DNA of 64,000 nt from Clostridia bacterium (GTDB lineage Bacteria > Bacillota > Clostridia > Oscillospirales > Acutalibacteraceae): contig JAFZOL010000011.1 in NCBI GenBank assembly GCA_017550625.1, positions 1 through 64,000 of the forward strand. Reading direction: 5' to 3'. Of the stretch, positions 58,173 through 64,000 are shown one piece after another (the first letter of the stretch is position 1; each line of letters starts with the position of its first letter). A program made the translations under genes and the position numbers. A model generated the notes under the pieces. That model had not been told where the DNA came from, made no database searches, and saw only the letters and a program-made list of their open reading frames with translations.

Positions 58173-58835
58173 TCAGAAACCTTTATGATTATAGTCGAAT
58201 CCGCAATGAAAAAGGAACTCGCGCGCCATGAGCATGGCGCCGATCTGGTTCGGGTGGACGCGGTCCCACGCGATGCGCGACGAGTGCTGCACGCGGCAGT
58301 AGTCTTCGTAGAGCTTCTGGAAGTCCACGAACTCGCAGCCGTGCTTTTCGGAGAGGGCGCGGCAGATGGCGACGTATTCGTCCATCCTCGCGCGCATGGC
58401 GTCGGAGCGGTTCGGCTCCATGTAATACGGCGAGAGGATGAAGATCCCTTTGACCTTGCCCTTGACGGCGAGGATCATCTTTTCGACGTTTTCTTCATAC
58501 TCCTCGGGCGTGACCTGCAGGTCGGTGATCGCCGGGACGTCGAACTGCCGCCAGACGTCGTTGATGCCGATGCACACCGACACCCAGTCGGGCTTCAGGT
58601 CGACCACGTCGCGGTCGAAGCGCTTTAAGAGATCGCGGCTGGTGTTGCCGCCGACGCCGGAGTTGGTGATGCGCAGGTCCACCTCCGGATAGACCGCCGA
58701 GAGCAGGTTTTCGACTTCACGCACATAGCTTCTGCCGAGGTTGTCGAACAGGCCCTCGCCCACGGGGTTGTCGGAACCCATGTCGGTGACGGAGTCGCCG
58801 GCAAACACGATGCGGTCGCCTTTTTGAAAGATCAT
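58173..58835 (-). CDS. SGNH/GDSL hydrolase (carbohydrate esterase-like)
   Basis: 220 residues, no signal peptide, so cytoplasmic. All four SGNH blocks: FAGDSVTDMG (Ser15), GVGGNTSRDLL (Gly), IGINDVWRQF (Asn) and WDRVHPNQIG (Asp, His). Similar small esterases deacetylate oligosaccharides. RBS AAAAGAGGG. Downstream of the ADP-ribosylglycohydrolase gene by 49 bp, on the same strand. Confidence 0.92.
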   Translation of the reverse strand: MIFQKGDRIVFAGDSVTDMGSDNPVGEGLFDNLGRSYVREVENLLSAVYPEVDLRITNSGVGGNTSRDLLKRFDRDVVDLKPDWVSVCIGINDVWRQFDVPAITDLQVTPEEYEENVEKMILAVKGKVKGIFILSPYYMEPNRSDAMRARMDEYVAICRALSEKHGCEFVDFQKLYEDYCRVQHSSRIAWDRVHPNQIGAMLMAREFLFHCGFDYNHKGF

Positions 58836-58884
58836 GACGTTTCCCTCTTTTCTTATCGCTTCGGCGGAAACCCCGCCGGTATTT

Positions 58885-59718
58885 TCAGGTGTTGTTCTGT
58901 GGCGGAGCGTTCAGGGATTCGGCGCCCCCGCGCGCTTTGTCAAATCGGGCGATCACGTCGCAGAATTCCGGGGGCACGCGTCTGAGACACGCGGCCCGGA
59001 GCGCGGCGGGCACCCCGTAGAACGCCTCGGCGACGCCGCCGGCGATGCAGGCGACGGTGTCGGTGTCGCCGCCGATCGACACAGCGGTGCGGATCACGTC
59101 CTCGAAGCTCTCGCCCTCGAGAAACGCCGTGATCGCCTCGGGCACAGACTGCTGGCAGCTCTCGACGTGGTGATACGTGGGGCGGATCTCGTCGACCGTG
59201 CGCGAGAGATCGTAGCCGAATTCGCGGACGATATAGGCTTTGATCTCATCTTTGCTGCTGCCCGTGCGGGCGAGATAGATGGCACTCGCGGTCGCCTCGG
59301 CGCCCTTGATGCCCTCGGGGTGATTGTGCGTCACCGCGGCGGTGGCGCGGGCGACCGCCCGGGTCTCGTCCAGCGTGCCGTAGAGCCATCCGGCGGCGGA
59401 CACCCGCATGGCGGAGCCGTTGCCGAAGCTGTTGTAGGGCGCGGGATCGGCGGAAAAGAGCCACCTCGAAAAGCGCGCGCCGTAGCCCGCGTGCGGGTAT
59501 TTATGCCCCCATTTGCGCAGGGAGTTTACCAGCGCCGCGCCGAGGTCGGCGGCAGCGCCGTCCCGATAGTCGAGCAGCGCCTCGGCCACCGCGACCGTCA
59601 TCACACTGTCGTCGGTGAACTTGCTTTCTGCGCTGAACAGCGGAAAAGCTTTCGTCTTGTCCCCGCGGTCGAACTCGTAGGGTGCGCCGATCATGTCGCC
59701 GAGGATCGCGCCGATCAT
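58885..59718 (-). CDS. ADP-ribosylglycohydrolase family protein
   Basis: 277 residues from ATG 59718 (GGAGG upstream). A longer reading to 59760 would overlap the promoter. DraG/ARH-type hydrolase that removes ADP-ribose from proteins or small molecules. Metal and ligand motifs: GAILGDMIGAPYEF, KFTDDSVMTVAVAEAL, FGNGSAMRVSA, HNHPEGIKGAEATASAI and SIGGDTDTVACIAGG. Complete. Target unknown. Confidence 0.94.
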   Translation of the reverse strand: MIGAILGDMIGAPYEFDRGDKTKAFPLFSAESKFTDDSVMTVAVAEALLDYRDGAAADLGAALVNSLRKWGHKYPHAGYGARFSRWLFSADPAPYNSFGNGSAMRVSAAGWLYGTLDETRAVARATAAVTHNHPEGIKGAEATASAIYLARTGSSKDEIKAYIVREFGYDLSRTVDEIRPTYHHVESCQQSVPEAITAFLEGESFEDVIRTAVSIGGDTDTVACIAGGVAEAFYGVPAALRAACLRRVPPEFCDVIARFDKARGGAESLNAPPQNNT

Positions 59719-59750
59719 AAGCCCCGCCTCCTTTGTCTTTTTTCGGTATA

Positions 59751-59779
59751 ATTGTAGCATATTCCCGCGCCGGGGTCAA
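59751..59779 (-). promoter_or_regulatory. Promoter of the ADP-ribosylglycohydrolase gene
   Basis: TTGACC (59774-59779), 17-bp spacer, TACAAT (59751-59756) on the minus strand, 33 bp before the ATG. Confidence 0.8.
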
Positions 59780-59818
59780 GAGAAGCGTTTTTTGCCGACG
59801 TGACAAAAACGGGACGGC

Positions 59819-59863
59819 ACAAAAAAAGACCCCGGGCAGGCGGTTCAGACGCCTTTTCGGGAT
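59819..59863 (-). terminator. Terminator of the greA-lysS unit
   Basis: GATCCCG...AGGCG paired with CGCCT...CGGGGTC, then seven T on the minus strand, about 30 bp after the zinc-ribbon gene. Confidence 0.85.
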
Positions 59864-59890
59864 CTTTCGTTCGTTCAGGTGGGCAAATCG

Positions 59891-60082
59891 TCAGCCGCCG
59901 AGGATGATATCGAACATGGCGGCCTCGTCGACCCAGTTGAGGTCGCTCTTTTCGCCGATAAGTGTTTCGCCGCAGTTCGGGCACACGCCGAAGGGCTTCT
60001 TGTCCGTATAGCCGCAGACGGAGCAGGCGTATTCATCCCGCTCGAACAGGTGTGTTTTTTTGATCAGATGCGCGTGTTTCAC
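59891..60082 (-). CDS. Small rubredoxin-like zinc-ribbon protein
   Basis: 63 residues. Two CxxC knuckles, CSVCGYTDKKPFGVCPNCGE (about 20-39), as in rubredoxin-like zinc ribbons. GTG start with no strong Shine-Dalgarno, 6 bp after the previous stop, so translation is probably coupled. Role unknown. Confidence 0.75.
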   Translation of the reverse strand: MKHAHLIKKTHLFERDEYACSVCGYTDKKPFGVCPNCGETLIGEKSDLNWVDEAAMFDIILGG

Positions 60083-60088
60083 AGCGTT

Positions 60089-60457
60089 TCAGCCCTGCGT
60101 CGATTCCGGCTTTTTCATGAACGCGGCGCGCAGTGTCAAGCCCACGCCGACGGCGGCGGGCACGAGCATCAGGAACAGGTCCAACAGCGAGCCGACAAAG
60201 GCGAGCTGCGTGCCGAGGATCACCGACAGCACCAGCAGCGCGATCAGGATCGGCAGCAGGATCTTCGTCGCCTTGTGCCCGGTGGCGATCAGCAGAATCA
60301 CGTCGAGCAGCACGAGCGCGATCAGGATGCCCCCGGTGGACACCGGCCCCAGCCGGTAAAAGCCGAAGGAATAGATCCGGACGCTCTTGAAGAACATTAC
60401 GACGCCGACCACGATCAGCACGGCGCCGATCAGAAACAGTTTTTCGCGTTTGGTCAT
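60089..60457 (-). CDS. Small integral membrane protein
   Basis: 122 residues, three to four hydrophobic helices (LFLIGAVLIVVGVVMFF, GGILIALVLLDVILLIATG, ILLPILIALLVLSVILGTQ, LFLMLVPAAVGVGLTL). LiaI/LiaF-like in general look, but no firm family. AAAGGAGACC before the ATG. Third gene of the greA-lysS unit. Confidence 0.65.
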   Translation of the reverse strand: MTKREKLFLIGAVLIVVGVVMFFKSVRIYSFGFYRLGPVSTGGILIALVLLDVILLIATGHKATKILLPILIALLVLSVILGTQLAFVGSLLDLFLMLVPAAVGVGLTLRAAFMKKPESTQG

Positions 60458-60497
60458 AGGGGTCTCCTTTTTATGCGGGGTCCGCGTGCGGCGGGGC

Positions 60498-62471
60498 TCA
60501 ATAGAGCTTCGCGCCGGCGGGGATGTGCGGGTCGAGCTGCAGCAGGGTGAGCTTTTCTTCGTCCCCGACCTTGTGGAGGGCCGAAAGCAGCATGCCGCGG
60601 GACTCGAGGCCCATCATCGGGCGCGGCGGGAGGTTAACGATCGCGACGAGGGTCTTGCCGACGAGGGCTTCGGGCTCGTAATAGGCGTGGATGCCCGAGA
60701 GGATCGTGCGGTCGGCGCCGGTGCCGTCGTCGAGCGTGAACTGCAAGAGCTTCTTGCTCTTTTTCACGGCCTCGCAGGCCTTGACCTTGACCACGCGGAA
60801 ATCGGCTTTCGAGAAGGTCTCGAAGTCGACGAAGTCGGCGAACAGCGGCTCGATGACGACGTTCGAGAAGTCGAGCTTCTCTTCCGGCGCGGGCGAAACG
60901 GGCGCTTCGGCGGCGGGGGTCTCGGCGGGCGAAACGGGCGCTTCGGGAGCGTCGGACGGGGCGTCGGAGGCCGTGGGCTTCATGGTGGGGAACAGCAATA
61001 CGTCGCGGATCGAGGGCGAATCGGTGAGCAGCATCACGAGGCGGTCGATGCCGAAGCCGAGGCCGCCCGTGGGCGCGAGGCCGTATTCGAGGGCGGTGAT
61101 ATAGTCGTAGTCCACCTGCGCCTTGGTGGCGGGGTCCTCTTTTCTGCGGTCGGCCACCTGCTTTTCGAAGCGGGCCTTCTGGTCGATGGGATCGTTGAGC
61201 TCGGAGAACGCGTTGCCGTATTCGGTGGCGTTGATGAAATATTCGAACCGCTCGGTGAAGGCGGGGTCGTCGGGCTTGCGCTTGGCGAGCGGGCTGTTCT
61301 CGACCGGATAGTCGTAGATGATCGTGGGCTGGATGAGCTGCTCCTCAACGAAGGCGTCGAAGAGCTCGGCGAGCACCGTGCCCTTGGTGGCGTCGGCGGG
61401 CACGTCCACGTGCTTTGCCTTGGCGGCGGCGCGAGCGTCCTCGTCGGACTGCCAGTCGTAATAGTCCACGCCGGCGTATTTTTTGACAGATTCGGCCATT
61501 GTGAGCTTTTCCCAATGCCCCATGTCGATCGTTTTGCCCTGATAGGTGATGACCTTTGAGCCGCAGATCTTTTCGGCGAGCATCGAGTTCATCTCGATCA
61601 CGAGGTCCATCATGCCCTTGTAGTCGGTGTAGGCCTGATAGAGCTCGATGGACGTAAACTCCGGGTTGTGCTTGGTGTCCATGCCTTCGTTGCGGAAGAT
61701 GCGGCCGACCTCGTAGACCTTGTCGAAGCCGCCGACGATGAGGCGCTTTAAGTAAAGCTCGGTCTCGATGCGCAGGTACATATCCATGTCGAGGGTGTTG
61801 TGGTGCGTTTTGAACGGACGCGCCGCGGCGCCGATCTCGAACGGGGTGAGGATGGGGGTATCCACCTCCAAAAAGCCCTTGGCGTCGAGGTAGGCGCGGA
61901 TCTCGCGCAGGATGAGCGAGCGCTTGACGAAGGTATCCTTGACCTCGGGGTTCACGATGAGGTCGACGTAGCGCTGACGGTAGCGAAGATCCTGATTCGT
62001 GAGGCCGTGGTATTTTTCGGGCAGCGGCAGCAGGGATTTCGCCAGCAGCGTGACGCCGGTGGCGTGGACGGAAATTTCGCCCGTCTGCGTGCGGAACACG
62101 TAGCCCTCGACGCCGAGGATATCGCCGATATCCCACTTCTTGAAGCCGCGGTTATAGGTATCCTCTCCCACGTCGTCGCGCTTGACGTAGACCTGGATCT
62201 CGCCCGTGGCGTCGAGGATGTGGGCAAAGCTCGCCTTGCCCATGACGCGGCGGCTCATCATGCGCCCCGCGATGCGGACTTTCAGCTCACTGCCCTCGTC
62301 CTTGAAAGAGGCGAGGATCGTTTTCGCGTCGGAATCGACCGGGTATGAGGTGATCTCGAACGGGTTTTTACCCTCGTCGACAAGGGTCTTTAACTTATCC
62401 CGCCGGATCTGCAAAAGCTCGGACAGGCTCTGTTCTTCTGTGCCGGGAACGTTGGTTCTCTCGTCTGCCAT
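60498..62471 (-). CDS. lysS: Lysyl-tRNA synthetase with C-terminal tRNA-binding (Trbp111-like) domain
   Basis: 657 residues; class II LysRS is usually about 500. It charges tRNA-Lys. Anticodon OB-fold about 60-170 (VRIAGRMMSRRVMGKASFAH), motif 2 VGRIFRNEGMDTKHNPEFTS, motif 3 GLGFGIDRLVMLLTDS. A Pro/Ala/Glu linker (about 505-540) leads to an added OB-fold like that of MetRS C-terminus/Trbp111 (FSKADFRVVKVKACEAV, LPPRPMMGLESRGMLLSA). Follows greA in the same unit. Confidence 0.96.
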   Translation of the reverse strand: MADERTNVPGTEEQSLSELLQIRRDKLKTLVDEGKNPFEITSYPVDSDAKTILASFKDEGSELKVRIAGRMMSRRVMGKASFAHILDATGEIQVYVKRDDVGEDTYNRGFKKWDIGDILGVEGYVFRTQTGEISVHATGVTLLAKSLLPLPEKYHGLTNQDLRYRQRYVDLIVNPEVKDTFVKRSLILREIRAYLDAKGFLEVDTPILTPFEIGAAARPFKTHHNTLDMDMYLRIETELYLKRLIVGGFDKVYEVGRIFRNEGMDTKHNPEFTSIELYQAYTDYKGMMDLVIEMNSMLAEKICGSKVITYQGKTIDMGHWEKLTMAESVKKYAGVDYYDWQSDEDARAAAKAKHVDVPADATKGTVLAELFDAFVEEQLIQPTIIYDYPVENSPLAKRKPDDPAFTERFEYFINATEYGNAFSELNDPIDQKARFEKQVADRRKEDPATKAQVDYDYITALEYGLAPTGGLGFGIDRLVMLLTDSPSIRDVLLFPTMKPTASDAPSDAPEAPVSPAETPAAEAPVSPAPEEKLDFSNVVIEPLFADFVDFETFSKADFRVVKVKACEAVKKSKKLLQFTLDDGTGADRTILSGIHAYYEPEALVGKTLVAIVNLPPRPMMGLESRGMLLSALHKVGDEEKLTLLQLDPHIPAGAKLY

Positions 62472-62495
62472 AGTGTTTCCTTTCTGCTATCTGCC

Positions 62496-62524
62496 AAAAT
62501 TCCGCCGGGCGGGACCCGACGGAA
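62496..62524 (-). terminator. Weak hairpin between greA and lysS
   Basis: TTCCGTCGGG/CCCGGCGGAA stem (62500-62524) with only four T after it; perhaps a partial terminator tuning lysS against greA. Confidence 0.45.
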
Positions 62525-62532
62525 CACGTTTT

Positions 62533-63030
62533 TTACGCTTCGTGATGGACCTTGTCGCGGAAGATCTTGAGGATCTCGAGCTCGTCGTTGCCCATGGGCG
62601 TTTCGATCACGACCACGTCGCCGACCTTGTGCCCGAGCAGGCCCTTGCCGATGGGGCTCTCGTCTGAGATCTTGCCCGCGGCGGCGTCCGCCTGCGTGAC
62701 GCCCACGATGTGGTAGGTCGTCTTCTCTTCATAGGTCCGGTCGAAGACCTTCACCGAAAGGCCGGTGTGCACAGTCTCGAGCGAGAGCGAGCTCTCGTCG
62801 AGCACCTTCGCGCGCGAGAGGGTGTATTCGATGTCGGCGATGCGCGCCTCGAGCCGCGCCTGGTCGGACTTCGCCTCGTCGTATTCGGAGTTTTCGGAAA
62901 GGTCGCCGAAGCTCTTCGCTTCTTTGATCTTTTCGGCGATATCGTTTCTGCCGGCGCCGCGCAGCTCTTTGAGCTCGGCGTTCAGGCGGTCGATTTCTTT
63001 TTGAGGGAGATATACGTAATCTTCAGCCAT
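62533..63030 (-). CDS. greA: Transcription elongation factor GreA
   Basis: 165 residues. Rescues backtracked RNA polymerase by stimulating transcript cleavage. The N-terminal coiled coil carries the acidic tip in SFGDLSENSEYDEAKSDQ, and the C-terminal domain has SPIGKGLLGHKVGDVVVIETP. First gene of greA-lysS-membrane protein-zinc ribbon. Confidence 0.96.
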   Translation of the reverse strand: MAEDYVYLPQKEIDRLNAELKELRGAGRNDIAEKIKEAKSFGDLSENSEYDEAKSDQARLEARIADIEYTLSRAKVLDESSLSLETVHTGLSVKVFDRTYEEKTTYHIVGVTQADAAAGKISDESPIGKGLLGHKVGDVVVIETPMGNDELEILKIFRDKVHHEA

Positions 63031-63088
63031 GATGGATCGGTCCTTTCATTCGTTGTCACGGCGCCGTGGGCCGTTTGTACAAGTTTCT

Positions 63089-63117
63089 ATTCTATATGGT
63101 AAGGGTATATTTGTCAA
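63089..63117 (-). promoter_or_regulatory. Promoter of greA
   Basis: TTGACA (63112-63117), 17-bp spacer, TAGAAT (63089-63094) on the minus strand; close to consensus. Confidence 0.88.
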
Positions 63118-63135
63118 GTCTTTTTTTGCGCCGAA

Positions 63136-64000
63136 TCAGGGCTTCGGCTTCGTGTTGCCCTCGCGCGTGGATTCGCGGATCGCCTCGATGAACTCGGTGA
63201 TCAGGTTTTGCCCCTCGCCCGCGGTATCAAGGAAGGAGTTGACGATGTCCATGATGCCCTGCGCGATGTCGGCGAGCTTGACGTTCGGCTGCCAGCCGCC
63301 GAGAAGGCCCTCGAACTGCTCGCGCTCCTCAGCGAGTTCCTCGGGATCGATCTCCTCGTCCACGGGGTCCTCGGTCTTCGTGATCATGATCTCCTTGCCG
63401 TCGGGCACCTCTTTGAAGAGCGGGTCGAGATCCACCGAGCAGCGTAAGATCGCTCTGGCGTCGGCGGCGGTGATCTCGCCGTCGAAATCCATGTCGGCGT
63501 AGATCATGTCGGTGGACGAGGCGATCTCCTCGAGCCCCACGGCGTGCCTCAATGCGATGCGCGCGTCGGCCGCGGTGACCTTGCCGTCGTCGTCGATATC
63601 GCCGAAGAATCTCGAATGATAGTCGATGTTGGTGACCTCAACGATGCAGCGGTAGGTGACGAAGAGCGAGCGGTCGCGCAGCACCGATTCGGGGTCGAGG
63701 TCCTCGCGGCCCACGTTCGTGAGCACGACGTTGACGGTGTTGAGCACGGCGGTGTAGAAGTTATAGCCCAGCACGGCGCTGATGAGGTTCATGCAGTCGT
63801 AGAACGAGAGCGCGAAGTTATAGTCGATCTGCGAGCCGTAATAGGTGGGCTTGCCGTCCGCCCCGAGGCGCGCCACGGCGCGGGCGTTGTCGAACGTGAA
63901 GTGCGTAAGCTGTGCCCCCTCGAGACGCGCCTCCATGCCGGTGGCCTGGCCGGAGAGGATGACGGGGTCGATCGTGCCGGAGGGCAGCGAAAAGACCTTG
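63136..64000 (-). CDS. Dockerin-containing protein (5' end outside window)
   Basis: The frame is open to the right edge, so the N-terminus is missing; 288 residues are visible. A beta-rich region (KVFSLPSGTIDPVILSGQAT, FTFDNARAVARL) is followed by two dockerin segments (GDIDDDGKVTAADARIALRH, DMDFDGEITAADARAILRCS) and a ~100-residue acidic C-terminal tail with a predicted helix. Probably secreted like the other dockerin proteins here. The enzyme part, if any, lies outside. Confidence 0.8.
   Translation of the reverse strand, partial: KVFSLPSGTIDPVILSGQATGMEARLEGAQLTHFTFDNARAVARLGADGKPTYYGSQIDYNFALSFYDCMNLISAVLGYNFYTAVLNTVNVVLTNVGREDLDPESVLRDRSLFVTYRCIVEVTNIDYHSRFFGDIDDDGKVTAADARIALRHAVGLEEIASSTDMIYADMDFDGEITAADARAILRCSVDLDPLFKEVPDGKEIMITKTEDPVDEEIDPEELAEEREQFEGLLGGWQPNVKLADIAQGIMDIVNSFLDTAGEGQNLITEFIEAIRESTREGNTKPKP

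Noticed and set aside
1..64000. tRNA, rRNA, known riboswitches, IS elements or prophage genes
   Set aside because: All gaps between genes were read; none shows a cloverleaf, transposase or known conserved leader.

Overview
The window looks like a chromosomal segment of an uncultured gut-type Clostridia bacterium, probably Oscillospiraceae/Ruminococcaceae-like. The reasons are high GC with AT-rich promoters, strong Shine-Dalgarno sites, class B sortases, dockerin and cohesin-like modules, a full Rnf complex, McsA/McsB/ClpC relatives and a Gx transporter next to rnf. No phage, insertion sequence, CRISPR array, rRNA or tRNA gene was seen.

Layout. 1-12.8 kb: two tandem giant secreted S8 proteases (minus strand; the first runs off the left edge). 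13.3-24.6 kb: a GPH-family sugar symporter, a degenerate ApbE-like protein and an oligopeptide transporter (oppA, oppBCDF). 24.9-35.6 kb: clpC, then a six-gene minus-strand transcription unit reading sortase B, sortase B, membrane protein, dockerin-SpoIID, folE, mcsA-mcsB fusion. 35.7-43.1 kb (plus): apbE, NusG_II protein, Gx transporter, rnfCDGEAB. 43.4-45.3 kb (plus): uxaC and a CBS protein. 45.3-54.4 kb (minus): ASCH protein, unknown membrane protein, alr, a GT2 glycosyltransferase, an IspD/TarI cytidylyltransferase and a double metallophosphatase with dockerin. 54.9-59.7 kb (minus): zinc-ribbon/PASTA/cohesin-like membrane protein, acyltransferase-like protein, SGNH esterase, ADP-ribosylglycohydrolase. 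59.9-64 kb (minus): zinc-ribbon protein, membrane protein, lysS with an extra tRNA-binding domain, greA, and a partial dockerin protein.

How the genes fit together. Much of the window serves the cell surface: secreted proteases can feed the Opp peptide importer, and dockerin-bearing enzymes could dock on cohesin-like modules, one of which belongs to a membrane-anchored protein. ApbE is expected to flavinylate RnfD and RnfG. UxaC and the GPH symporter suggest hexuronate or oligosaccharide use.

Most striking are (i) two exported proteins that look circularly permuted, the OppA-type binding protein and the SpoIID domain; (ii) a remodelled Opp system with tandem repeats in an OppB outer loop and a large helical insert in OppD; (iii) an McsA-McsB fusion that has lost the arginine-kinase catalytic motifs but keeps the phosphoarginine-binding RDxxRA motif, beside a ClpC lacking the M-domain; (iv) six mosaic intergenic clusters of 7-bp and 9-bp tandem repeats plus paired hairpins; and (v) a dockerin inserted at different places in the two protease paralogues. 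All homology statements come from reading the sequence and family knowledge; no search was run.
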